DNA of 64,000 nt from Auanema rhodensis (Eukaryota; Nematoda; Chromadorea; Rhabditida; Rhabditidae), in the NCBI GenBank assembly GCA_964057225.1, contig CAXKVF010000086.1, positions 62,001 to 126,000 on the forward strand, given 5' to 3'. Positions 41,366-55,600 of this stretch are shown piece by piece. The notes beneath the pieces were generated by a model. The model was not told the DNA's origin. It saw only the letters and a program-made list of their open reading frames with translations, and did no database searches. Position 1 is the first letter of the stretch. Each line of letters opens with the position of its first letter. A program made the position numbers and the translations under genes.

Positions 41366-44181
41366 CTGTTTTTAGACTAATATGGACATGGGAAATCTAA
41401 TTTTGAAAACCGCATCTCTTCATCTTTCACGTGAAGCGAGTTACATACCAAGTGCACATCACGTGTACATTTAATTAGCATAAATTAAAGTTCACGTAAA
41501 TTTCAAAGTCATGGTTACCATGCACCAATATCAATAAAAATCTGTTTTTAGACTAATATGGACATGGGAAATCTAATTTTGAAAACCGCATCTCTTTATC
41601 TTTCACGTGAAGCGAGTTACATACCAAGTGCACATCACGTGTACATTTAATTAGCATAAATTAAAGTTCACGTAAATTTCAAAGTCATGGTTACCATGAA
41701 CCAATATCAATAAAAATTTGTTTTCAGACTAATATGGACATGGGGAATCTAATTTTGAAAACCGCATCTCTTTATCTTTCACGTGAAGCGAGTTACATAC
41801 CAAGTGCACATCACGTGTACATTTAATTAGCATAAATTAAAGTTCACGAAAATTTCAAAGTCATGGTTACCATGAACCAATATCAATAAAAATTTGTTTT
41901 TAGACTAATATGGACATGGGGAATCTAATTTTGAAAACCGCATCTCTTCATCTTTCACGTGAAGCGAGTTACATACCAAGTGCACATCACGTGTACATTT
42001 AATTAGCATAAATTAAAGTTCACGTAAATTTCAAAGTCATGGTTACCATGAACCAATATCAATAAAAATTTGTTTTCAGACTAATATGGACATGGGGAAT
42101 CTAATTTTGAAAACCGCATCTCTTTATCTTTCACGTGAAGCGAGTTACATACCAAGTGCACATCACGTGTACATTTAATTAGCATAAATTAAAGTTCACG
42201 TAAATTTCAAAGTCATGGTTACCATGCACCAATATCAATAAAAATTTGTTTTTAGACTAATATGGACATGGGGAATCTAATTTTGAAAACCGCATCTCTT
42301 CATCTTTCACGTGAAGCGAGTTACATACCAAGTGCACATCACGTGTACATTTAATTAGCATAAATTAAAGTTCACGTAAATTTCAAAGTCATGGTTACCA
42401 TGCACCAATATCAATAAAAATCTGTTTTTAGACTAATATGGACATGGGAAATCTAATTTTGAAAACCGCATCTCTTTATCTTTCACGTGAAGCGAGTTAC
42501 ATACCAAGTGCACATCACGTGTACATTTAATTAGCATAAATTAAAGTTCACGTAAATTTCAAAGTCATGGTTACCATGAACCAATATCAATAAAAATTTG
42601 TTTTCAGACTAATATGGACATGGGGAATCTAATTTTGAAAACCGCATCTCTTTATCTTTCACGTGAAGCGAGTTACATACCAAGTGCACATCACGTGTAC
42701 ATTTAATTAGCATAAATTAAAGTTCACGTAAATTTCAAAGTCATGGTTACCATGAACCAATATCAATAAAAATTTGTTTTTAGACTAATATGGACATGGG
42801 GAATCTAATTTTGAAAACCGCATCTCTTTATCTTTCACGTGAAGCGAGTTACATACCAAGTGCACATCACGTGTACATTTAATTAGCATAAATTAAAGTT
42901 CACGTAAATTTCAAAGTCATGGTTACCATGAACCAATATCAATAAAAATTTGTTTTTAGACTAATATGGACATGGGGAATCTAATTTTGAAAACCGCATC
43001 TCTTTATCTTTCACGTGAAGCGAGTTACATACCAAGTGCACATCACGTGTACATTTAATTAGCATAAATTAAAGTTCACGTAAATTTCAAAGTCATGGTT
43101 ACCATGCACCAATATAAATAAAAATTTGTTTTTAGACTAATATGGACATGGGGAATCTAATTTTGAAAACCGCATCTCTTTATCTTTCACGTGAAGCGAG
43201 TTACATACCAAGTGCACATCACGTGTACATTTAATTAGCATAAATTAAAGTTCACGTAAATTTCAAAGTCATGGTTACCATGCACCAATATCAATAAAAA
43301 TTTGTTTTTAGACTAATATGGACATGGGGAATCTAATTTTGAAAACCGCATCTCTTTATATTTCACGTGAAGCGAGTTACATACCAAGTGCACATCACGT
43401 GTACATTTAATTAGCATAAATTAAAGTTCACGTAAATTTCAAAGTCATGGTTACCATGCACCAATATCAATAAAAATTTGTTTTTAGACTAATATGGACA
43501 TGGGGAATCTAATTTTGAAAACCGCATCTCTTTATCTTTCACGTGAAGCGAGTTACATACCAAGTGCACATCACGTATACATTTAATTAGCATAAATTAA
43601 AGTTCACGTAAATTTCAAAGTCATGGTTACCATGCACCAATATCAATAAAAATTTGTTTTTAGACTAATATGGACATGGGGAATCTAATTTTGAAAACCG
43701 CATCTCTTTATCTTTCACATGAAGCGAGTTACATACCAAGTGCACATCACGTGTACATTTAATTAGCATAAATTAAAGTTCACGTAAATTTCAAAGTCAT
43801 GGTTACCATGCACCAATATCAATAAAAATTTGTTTTTAGACTAATATGGACATGGGGAATCTAATTTTGAAAACCGCATCTCTTTATCTTTCACGTGAAG
43901 TGAGTTACATACCAAGTGCACATCACGTATACATTTAATTAGCATAAATTAAAGTTCACGTAAATTTCAAAGTCATGGTTACCATGCACCAATATCAATA
44001 AAAATTTGTTTTTAGACTAATATGGACATGGGGAATCTAATTTTGAAAACCGCATCTCTTTATCTTTCACGTGAAGCGAGTTACATACCAAGTGCACATC
44101 ACGTGTACATTTAATTAGCATAAATTAAAGTTCACGTAAATTTCAAAGTCATGGTTACCATGCACCAATATCAATAAAAAT
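41348..44181 (+). repeat. Large duplication unit B, first copy (+3872 to 45220-48053)
   Basis: The interval matches 45220-48053 at an offset of 3872 bp (22 monomers). Shared markers include aatctg at 41542, C of ttcagac at 41725, the rare A at 41849 (ttcacgaaaa), C at 42077, tataaata at 43116, tatatttc at 43360 and the linked gaagtgag and gtatac pair ending at 43929. The match is bounded by C versus A at 41347 and 45219, and by C versus T at 44182 and 48054. Confidence 0.82.
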
Positions 44182-45219
44182 CTGTTTTTAGACTAATATG
44201 GACATGGGAAATCTAATTTTGAAAACCGCATCTCTTTATCTTTCACGTGAAGCGAGTTACATACCAAGTGCACATCACGTGTACATTTAATTAGCATAAA
44301 TTAAAGTTCACGTAAATTTCAAAGTCATGGTTACCATGAACCAATATCAATAAAAATTTGTTTTCAGACTAATATGGACATGGGGAATCTAATTTTGAAA
44401 ACCGCATCTCTTTATCTTTCACGTGAAGCGAGTTACATACCAAGTGCACATCACGTGTACATTTAATTAGCATAAATTAAAGTTCACGTAAATTTCAAAG
44501 TCATGGTTACCATGCACCAATATCAATAAAAATCTGTTTTTAGACTAATATGGACATGGGAAATCTAATTTTGAAAACCGCATCTCTTCATCTTTCACGT
44601 GAAGCGAGTTACATACCAAGTGCACATCACGTGTACATTTAATTAGCATAAATTAAAGTTCACGTAAATTTCAAAGTCATGGTTACCATGCACCAATATC
44701 AATAAAAATCTGTTTTTAGACTAATATGGACATGGGAAATCTAATTTTGAAAACCGCATCTCTTTATCTTTCACGTGAAGCGAGTTACATACCAAGTGCA
44801 CATCACGTGTACATTTAATTAGCATAAATTAAAGTTCACGTAAATTTCAAAGTCATGGTTACCATGAACCAATATCAATAAAAATTTGTTTTCAGACTAA
44901 TATGGACATGGGGAATCTAATTTTGAAAACCGCATCTCTTTATCTTTCACGTGAAGCGAGTTACATACCAAGTGCACATCACGTGTACATTTAATTAGCA
45001 TAAATTAAAGTTCACGAAAATTTCAAAGTCATGGTTACCATGAACCAATATCAATAAAAATTTGTTTTTAGACTAATATGGACATGGGGAATCTAATTTT
45101 GAAAACCGCATCTCTTCATCTTTCACGTGAAGCGAGTTACATACCAAGTGCACATCACGTGTACATTTAATTAGCATAAATTAAAGTTCACGTAAATTTC
45201 AAAGTCATGGTTACCATGA

Positions 45220-48053
45220 ACCAATATCAATAAAAATCTGTTTTTAGACTAATATGGACATGGGAAATCTAATTTTGAAAACCGCATCTCTTCATCTTTC
45301 ACGTGAAGCGAGTTACATACCAAGTGCACATCACGTGTACATTTAATTAGCATAAATTAAAGTTCACGTAAATTTCAAAGTCATGGTTACCATGCACCAA
45401 TATCAATAAAAATCTGTTTTTAGACTAATATGGACATGGGAAATCTAATTTTGAAAACCGCATCTCTTTATCTTTCACGTGAAGCGAGTTACATACCAAG
45501 TGCACATCACGTGTACATTTAATTAGCATAAATTAAAGTTCACGTAAATTTCAAAGTCATGGTTACCATGAACCAATATCAATAAAAATTTGTTTTCAGA
45601 CTAATATGGACATGGGGAATCTAATTTTGAAAACCGCATCTCTTTATCTTTCACGTGAAGCGAGTTACATACCAAGTGCACATCACGTGTACATTTAATT
45701 AGCATAAATTAAAGTTCACGAAAATTTCAAAGTCATGGTTACCATGAACCAATATCAATAAAAATTTGTTTTTAGACTAATATGGACATGGGGAATCTAA
45801 TTTTGAAAACCGCATCTCTTCATCTTTCACGTGAAGCGAGTTACATACCAAGTGCACATCACGTGTACATTTAATTAGCATAAATTAAAGTTCACGTAAA
45901 TTTCAAAGTCATGGTTACCATGAACCAATATCAATAAAAATTTGTTTTCAGACTAATATGGACATGGGGAATCTAATTTTGAAAACCGCATCTCTTTATC
46001 TTTCACGTGAAGCGAGTTACATACCAAGTGCACATCACGTGTACATTTAATTAGCATAAATTAAAGTTCACGTAAATTTCAAAGTCATGGTTACCATGCA
46101 CCAATATCAATAAAAATTTGTTTTTAGACTAATATGGACATGGGGAATCTAATTTTGAAAACCGCATCTCTTCATCTTTCACGTGAAGCGAGTTACATAC
46201 CAAGTGCACATCACGTGTACATTTAATTAGCATAAATTAAAGTTCACGTAAATTTCAAAGTCATGGTTACCATGCACCAATATCAATAAAAATCTGTTTT
46301 TAGACTAATATGGACATGGGAAATCTAATTTTGAAAACCGCATCTCTTTATCTTTCACGTGAAGCGAGTTACATACCAAGTGCACATCACGTGTACATTT
46401 AATTAGCATAAATTAAAGTTCACGTAAATTTCAAAGTCATGGTTACCATGAACCAATATCAATAAAAATTTGTTTTCAGACTAATATGGACATGGGGAAT
46501 CTAATTTTGAAAACCGCATCTCTTTATCTTTCACGTGAAGCGAGTTACATACCAAGTGCACATCACGTGTACATTTAATTAGCATAAATTAAAGTTCACG
46601 TAAATTTCAAAGTCATGGTTACCATGAACCAATATCAATAAAAATTTGTTTTTAGACTAATATGGACATGGGGAATCTAATTTTGAAAACCGCATCTCTT
46701 TATCTTTCACGTGAAGCGAGTTACATACCAAGTGCACATCACGTGTACATTTAATTAGCATAAATTAAAGTTCACGTAAATTTCAAAGTCATGGTTACCA
46801 TGAACCAATATCAATAAAAATTTGTTTTTAGACTAATATGGACATGGGGAATCTAATTTTGAAAACCGCATCTCTTTATCTTTCACGTGAAGCGAGTTAC
46901 ATACCAAGTGCACATCACGTGTACATTTAATTAGCATAAATTAAAGTTCACGTAAATTTCAAAGTCATGGTTACCATGCACCAATATAAATAAAAATTTG
47001 TTTTTAGACTAATATGGACATGGGGAATCTAATTTTGAAAACCGCATCTCTTTATCTTTCACGTGAAGCGAGTTACATACCAAGTGCACATCACGTGTAC
47101 ATTTAATTAGCATAAATTAAAGTTCACGTAAATTTCAAAGTCATGGTTACCATGCACCAATATCAATAAAAATTTGTTTTTAGACTAATATGGACATGGG
47201 GAATCTAATTTTGAAAACCGCATCTCTTTATATTTCACGTGAAGCGAGTTACATACCAAGTGCACATCACGTGTACATTTAATTAGCATAAATTAAAGTT
47301 CACGTAAATTTCAAAGTCATGGTTACCATGCACCAATATCAATAAAAATTTGTTTTTAGACTAATATGGACATGGGGAATCTAATTTTGAAAACCGCATC
47401 TCTTTATCTTTCACGTGAAGCGAGTTACATACCAAGTGCACATCACGTATACATTTAATTAGCATAAATTAAAGTTCACGTAAATTTCAAAGTCATGGTT
47501 ACCATGCACCAATATCAATAAAAATTTGTTTTTAGACTAATATGGACATGGGGAATCTAATTTTGAAAACCGCATCTCTTTATCTTTCACATGAAGCGAG
47601 TTACATACCAAGTGCACATCACGTGTACATTTAATTAGCATAAATTAAAGTTCACGTAAATTTCAAAGTCATGGTTACCATGCACCAATATCAATAAAAA
47701 TTTGTTTTTAGACTAATATGGACATGGGGAATCTAATTTTGAAAACCGCATCTCTTTATCTTTCACGTGAAGTGAGTTACATACCAAGTGCACATCACGT
47801 ATACATTTAATTAGCATAAATTAAAGTTCACGTAAATTTCAAAGTCATGGTTACCATGCACCAATATCAATAAAAATTTGTTTTTAGACTAATATGGACA
47901 TGGGGAATCTAATTTTGAAAACCGCATCTCTTTATCTTTCACGTGAAGCGAGTTACATACCAAGTGCACATCACGTGTACATTTAATTAGCATAAATTAA
48001 AGTTCACGTAAATTTCAAAGTCATGGTTACCATGCACCAATATCAATAAAAAT
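45220..48053 (+). repeat. Large duplication unit B, second copy
   Basis: Repeats the markers of 41348-44181 at +3872: aatctg at 45414, ttcagac at 45597, ttcacgaaaa at 45721, ttcagac at 45949, tataaata at 46988, tatatttc at 47232 and the gtatac end marker at 47801. The ttcacgaaaa variant also occurs at 45017, four monomers earlier, so a smaller local duplication lies beside the boundary. Confidence 0.82.
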
Positions 48054-49637
48054 TTGTTTTTAGACTAATATGGACATGGGGAATCTAATTTTGAAAACCG
48101 CATCTCTTTATCTTTCACGTGAAGCGAGTTACATACCAAGTGCACATCACGTGTACATTTAATTAGCATAAATTAAAGTTCACGTAAATTCCAAAGTCAT
48201 GGTTACCATGCACCAATATCAATAAAAATTTGTTTTTAGACTAATATGGACATGGGGAATCTAATTTTGAAAACCGCATCTCTTTATCTTTCACGTGAAG
48301 CGAGTTACATACCAAGTGCACATCACGTGTACATTTAATTAGCATAAATTAAAGTTCACGTAAATTTCAAAGTCATGGTTACCATGCACCAATATCAATA
48401 AAAATTTGTTTTTAGACTAATATGGACATGGGGAATCTAATTTTGAAAACCGCATCTCTTCATCTTTCACGTGAAGCGAGTTACATACCAAGTGCACATC
48501 ACGTGTACATTTAATTAGCATAAATTAAAGTTCACGTAAATTTCAAAGTCATGGTTACCATGCACCAATATCAATAAAAATTTGTTTTTAGACTAATATG
48601 GACATGGGAAATCTAATTTTGAAAACCGCATCTCTTTATCTTTCACGTGAAGCGAGTTACATACCAAGTGCACATCACGTGTACATTTAATTAGCATAAA
48701 TTAAAGTTCACGTAAATTTCAAAGTCATGGTTACCATGCACCAATATCAATAAAAATTTGTTTTTAGACTAATATGGACATGGGGAATCTAATTTTGAAA
48801 ACCGCATCTCTTTATCTTTCACGTGAAGCGAGTTACATACCAAGTGCACATCACGTGTACATTTAATTAGCATAAATTAAAGTTCACGTAAATTTCAAAG
48901 TCATGGTTACCATGCACCAATATCAATAAAAATTTGTTTTTAGACTAATATGGACATGGGGAATCTAATTTTGAAAACCGCATCTCTTTATCTTTCACGT
49001 GAAGCGAGTTACATACCAAGTGCACATCACGTGTACATTTAATTAGCATAAATTAAAGTTCACGTAAATTTCAAAGTCATGGTTACCATGCACCAATATC
49101 AATAAAAATTTGTTTTTAGACTAATATGGACATGGGGAATCTAATTTTGAAAACCGCATCTCTTCATCTTTCACGTGAAGCGAGTTACATACCAAGTGCA
49201 CATCACGTGTACATTTAATTAGCATAAATTAAAGTTCACGTAAATTTCAAAGTCATGGTTACCATGCACCAATATCAATAAAAATCTGTTTTTAGACTAA
49301 TATGGACATGGGAAATCTAATTTTGAAAACCGCATCTCTTTATCTTTCACGTGAAGCGAGTTACATACCAAGTGCACATCACGTGTACATTTAATTAGCA
49401 TAAATTAAAGTTCACGTAAATTTCAAAGTCATGGTTACCATGAACCAATATCAATAAAAATTTGTTTTCAGACTAATATGGACATGGGGAATCTAATTTT
49501 GAAAACCGCATCTCTTTATCTTTCACGTGAAGCGAGTTACATACCAAGTGCACATCACGTGTACATTTAATTAGCATAAATTAAAGTTCACGTAAATTTC
49601 AAAGTCATGGTTACCATGCACCAATATCAATAAAAAT
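45822..49637 (+). repeat. Large duplication unit A, distant copy (+8272)
   Basis: Matches 37550-41365 at an offset of 8272 bp (47 monomers), including C at 48191 (aattccaaag), gggaaatc near 48606, aatctg near 49286 and ttcagac at 49469. It stops where 41366 (C) differs from 49638 (T). The 47 monomers equal the sum of the 25- and 22-monomer offsets, as expected if two successive tandem duplications shared this sequence. Confidence 0.8.
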
Positions 49638-52600
49638 TTGTTTTTAGACTAATATGGACATGGGGAATCTAATTTTGAAAACCGCATCTCTTTATCTTTC
49701 ACGTGAAGCGAGTTACATACCAAGTGCACATCACGTGTACATTTAATTAGCATAAATTAAAGTTCACGTAAATTTCAAAGTCATGGTTACCATGAACCAA
49801 TATCAATAAAAATTTGTTTTCAGACTAATATGGACATGGGGAATCTAATTTTGAAAACCGCATCTCTTTATCTTTCACGTGAAGCGAGTTACATACCAAG
49901 TGCACATCACGTGTACATTTAATTAGCATAAATTAAAGTTCACGTAAATTTCAAAGTCATGGTTACCATGAACCAATATCAATAAAAATTTGTTTTTAGA
50001 CTAATATGGACATGGGGAATCTAATTTTGAAAACCGCATCTCTTCATCTTTCACGTGAAGCGAGTTACATACCAAGTGCACATCACGTGTACATTTAATT
50101 AGCATAAATTAAAGTTCACGTAAATTTCAAAGTCATGGTTACCATGCACCAATATCAATAAAAATCTGTTTTTAGACTAATATGGACATGGGAAATCTAA
50201 TTTTGAAAACCGCATCTCTTTATCTTTCACGTGAAGCGAGTTACATACCAAGTGCACATCACGTGTACATTTAATTAGCATAAATTAAAGTTCACGTAAA
50301 TTTCAAAGTCATGGTTACCATGAACCAATATCAATAAAAATTTGTTTTCAGACTAATATGGACATGGGGAATCTAATTTTGAAAACCGCATCTCTTTATC
50401 TTTCACGTGAAGCGAGTTACATACCAAGTGCACATCACGTGTACATTTAATTAGCATAAATTAAAGTTCACGTAAATTTCAAAGTCATGGTTACCATGCA
50501 CCAATATCAATAAAAATCTGTTTTTAGACTAATATGGACATGGGAAATCTAATTTTGAAAACCGCATCTCTTCATCTTTCACGTGAAGCGAGTTACATAC
50601 CAAGTGCACATCACGTGTACATTTAATTAGCATAAATTAAAGTTCACGTAAATTTCAAAGTCATGGTTACCATGCACCAATATCAATAAAAATCTGTTTT
50701 TAGACTAATATGGACATGGGAAATCTAATTTTGAAAACCGCATCTCTTTATCTTTCACGTGAAGCGAGTTACATACCAAGTGCACATCACGTGTACATTT
50801 AATTAGCATAAATTAAAGTTCACGTAAATTTCAAAGTCATGGTTACCATGCACCAATATCAATAAAAATCTGTTTTTAGACTAATATGGACATGGGAAAT
50901 CTAATTTTGAAAACCGCATCTCTTTATCTTTCACGTGAAGCGAGTTACATACCAAGTGCACATCACGTGTACATTTAATTAGCATAAATTAAAGTTCACG
51001 TAAATTTCAAAGTCATGGTTACCATGCACCAATATCAATAAAAATTTGTTTTTAGACTAATATGGACATGGGGAATCTAATTTTGAAAACCGCATCTCTT
51101 TATCTTTCACGTGAAGCGAGTTACATACCAAGTGCACATCACGTGTACATTTAATTAGCATAAATTAAAGTTCACGTAAATTTCAAAGTCATGGTTACCA
51201 TGCACCAATATCAATAAAAATTTGTTTTTAGACTAATATGGACATGGGGAATCTAATTTTGAAAACCGCATCTCTTTATCTTTCACGTGAAGCGAGGTAC
51301 ATACCAAGTGCACATCACGTGTACATTTAATTAGCATAAATTAAAGTTCACGTAAATTTCAAAGTCATGGTTACCATGAACCAATATCATTAAAAATTTG
51401 TTTTTAGACTAATATGGACATGGGGAATCTAATTTTGAAAACCGCATCTCTTTATCTTTCACGTGAAGCGAGTTACATACCAAGTGCACATCACGTGTAC
51501 ATTTAATTAGCATTAATTAAAGTTCACGTAAATTTCAAAGTCATGGTTACCATGAACCAATATCAATAAAAATTTGTTTTTAGACTAATATGGACATGGG
51601 GAATCTAATTTCGAAAACCGCATCTCTTTATCTTTCACGTGAAGCGAGTTACATACCAAGTGCACATCACGTGTACATTTAATTAGCATAAATTAAAGTT
51701 CACGTAAATTTCAAAGTCATGGTTACCATGCACCAATATCAATAAAAATTTGTTTTTAGACTAATATGGACATGGGGAATCTAATTTTGAAAACCGCATC
51801 TCTTTATCTTCCACGTGAAGCAAGTTACATACCAAGTGCACATCACGTGTACATTTAATTAGCATAAATTAAAGTTCACGTAAATTTCAAAGTCATGGTT
51901 ACCATGAACTAATATCAATAAAAATTTGTTTTTAGACTAATATGGACATGGGGAATCTAATTTTGAAAACCGCATCTCTTTATCTTCCACGTGAAGCGAG
52001 TTACATACCAAGTGCACATCACGTGTACATTTAATTAGCATAAATTAAAGTTCACGTAAATTTCAAAGTCATGGTTACCATGCACCAATATCAATAAAAA
52101 TTTGTTTTTAAACTAATATGGACATGGGGAATCTAATTTTGAAAACCGCATCTCTTTATCTTTCACGTGAAGCGAGTTACATACCAAGTGCACATCACGT
52201 GTACATTTAATTAGCATAAATTAAAGTTCACGTAAATTTCAAAGTCATGGTTACCATGCACCAATATCAATAAAAATTTGTTTTTAGACTAATATGGACA
52301 TGGGTAATCTAATTTTGAAAACCGCATCTCTTTATCTTTCACATGAAGCGAGTTACATACCAAGTGCACATCACGTGTACATTTAATTAGCATAAATTAA
52401 AGTTCACGTAAATTTCAAAGTCATGGTTACCATGAACCAATATCAATAAAAATTTGTTTTTAGACTAATATGGACATGGGGAATCTAATTTTGAAAACCG
52501 CATCTCTTTATCTTTCACGTGAAGCGAGTTACATACCAAGTGCACATCACGTATACATTTAATTAGCATAAATTAAAGTTCACGTAAATTTCAAAGTCAT

Positions 52601-55600
52601 GGTTACCATGAACCAATATCAATAAAAATTTGTTTTTAGACTAATATGGACATGGGGAATCTAATTTTGAAAACCGCATCTCTTTATCTTTCACGTGGAG
52701 CGAGTTACATACCAAGTGCACATCACGTGTACATTTAATTAGCATAAATTAAAGTTCACGTAAATTTCAAAGTCATGGTTACCATGCACCAATATCAATA
52801 AAAATGTGTTTTTAGACTAATATGGACATGGGGAATCTAATTTTGAAAACCGCATCTCTTTATCTTTCACGTGAAGCGAGTTACATACCAAGTGCACATC
52901 ACGTGTACATTTAATTAGCATAAATTAAAGTTCACGTAAATTTCAAAGTCATGGTTACCATGCACCAATATCAATAAAAATTTATTTTTAGACTAATATG
53001 GACATGGGGAATCTAATTTTGAAAACCGCATCTCTTTATCTTTCACGTGAAGTGAGTTACATACCAAGTGCACATCACGTATACATTTAATTAGCATAAA
53101 TTAAAGTTCACGTAAATTTCAAAGTCATGGTTACCATGAACCAATATCAATAAAAATTTGTTTTTAGACTAATATGGACATGGGGAATCTAATTTTGAAA
53201 ACCGCATCTCTTTATCTTTCACGTGAAGCGAGTTACATACCAAGTGCACATCACGTGTACATTTAATTAGCATAAATTAAAGTTCACGTAAATTTCAAAG
53301 TCATGGTTACCATGCACCAATATCAATAAAAATTTGTTTTTAGACTAATATGGACATGGGGAATCTAATTTTGAAAACCGCATCTCTTTATCTTTCACGT
53401 GAAGCGAGTTACATACCAAGTGCACATCACGTGTACATTTAATTAGCATAAATTAAAGTTCACGTAAATTTCAAAGTCATGGTTACCATGCACCAATATC
53501 AATAAAAATTTGTTTTTAGACTAATATTGACATGGGGAATCTAATTTTGAAAACCGCATCTCTTTATCTTTCACATGAAGCGAGTTACATACCAAGTGCA
53601 CATCACGTGTACATTTAATTAGCATAAATTAAAGTTCACATAAATTTCAAAGTCATGGTTACCATGAACCAATATCAATAAAAATTTGTTTTTAGACTAA
53701 TATGGACATGGGGAATCTAATTTTGAAAACCGCATCTCTTTATCTTTCACGTGAAGCGAGTTAAATACCAAGTGCACATCACGTATACATTTAATTAGCA
53801 TAAATTAAAGTTCACGTAAATTTCAAAGTCATGGTTACCATGAACCAATATCAATAAAAATTTGTTTTTAGACTAATATGGACATGGGGAATCTAATTTT
53901 GAAAACCGCATCTCTTTATCTTTCACGTGAAGCGAGTTACATACCAAGTGCACATCACGTGTACATTTAATTAGCATAAATTAAAGTTCACGTAAATTTC
54001 AAAGTCATGGTTACCATGCACCAATATCAATAAAAATTTGTTTTTAGACTAATATGGACATGGGGAATCTAATTTTGAAAACCGCATCTCTTTATCTTTC
54101 ACGTGAAGCGAGTTACATACCAAGTGCACATCACGTGTACATTTAATTAGCATAAATTAAAGTTCACATAAATTTCAAAGTCATGGTTACCATGCACCAA
54201 TATCAATAAAAATTTGTTTTTAGACTAATATGGACATGGGGAATTTAATTTTGAAAACCGCATCTCTTTATCTTTCACGTGAAGTGAGTTACATACCAAG
54301 TGCACATCACGTGTACATTTAATTAGCATAAATTAAAGTTCACGTAAATTTCAAAGTCATGGTTACCATGCACCAATATCAATAAAAATTTGTTTTTAGA
54401 CTAATATGGACATGGGGAATCTAATTTTGAAAACCGCATCTCTTTATCTTTCACGTGAAGCGAGTTACATACCAAGTGCACATCACGTATACATTTAATT
54501 AGCATAAATTAAAGTTCACGTAAATTTCAAAGTCATGGTTACCATGAACCAATATCAATAAAAATTTGTTTTTAGACTAATATGGACATGGGGAATCTAA
54601 TTTTGAAAACCGCATCTCTTTATCTTTCACGTGAAGCGAGTTACATACCAAGTGCACATCACGTATACATTTAATTAGCATAAATTAAAGTTCACGTAAA
54701 TTTCAAAGTCATGGTTACCATGAACCAATATCAATAAAAATTTGTTTTTAGACTAATATGGACATGGGGAATCTAATTTTGAAAACCGCATCTCTTTATC
54801 TTTCACGTGGAGCGAGTTACATACCAAGTGCACATCACGTGTACATTTAATTAGCATAAATTAAAGTTCACGTAAATTTCAAAGTCATGGTTACCATGCA
54901 CCAATATCAATAAAAATGTGTTTTTAGACTAATATGGACATGGGGAATCTAATTTTGAAAACCGCATCTCTTTATCTTTCACGTGAAGTGAGTTACATAC
55001 CAAGTGCACATCACGTGTACATTTAATTAGCATAAATTAAAGTTCACGTAAATTTCAAAGTCATGGTTACCATGCACCAATATCAATAAAAATTTGTTTT
55101 TAGACTAATATGGACATGGGGAATCTAATTTTGAAAACCGCATCTCTTTATCTTTCACGTGAAGCGAGTTACATACCAAGTGCACATCACGTGTACATTT
55201 AATTAGCATAAATTAAAGTTCACGTAAATTTCAAAGTCATGGTTACCATGAACCAATATCAATAAAAATTTGTTTTTAGACTAATATGGACATGGGGAAT
55301 CTAATTTTGAAAACCGCATCTCTTTATCTTTCACGTGAAGCGAGTTACATACCAAGTGCACATCACGTGTACATTTAATTAGCATAAATTAAAGTTCACG
55401 TAAATTTCAAAGTCATGGTTACCATGAACCAATATCAATAAAAATTTGTTTTTAGACTAATATGGACATGGGGAATCTAATTTTGAAAACCGCATCTCTT
55501 TATCTTTCACGTGAAGCGAGTTACATACCAAGTGCACATCACGTGTACATTTAATTAGCATAAATTAAAGTTCACGTAAATTTCAAAGTCATGGTTACCA

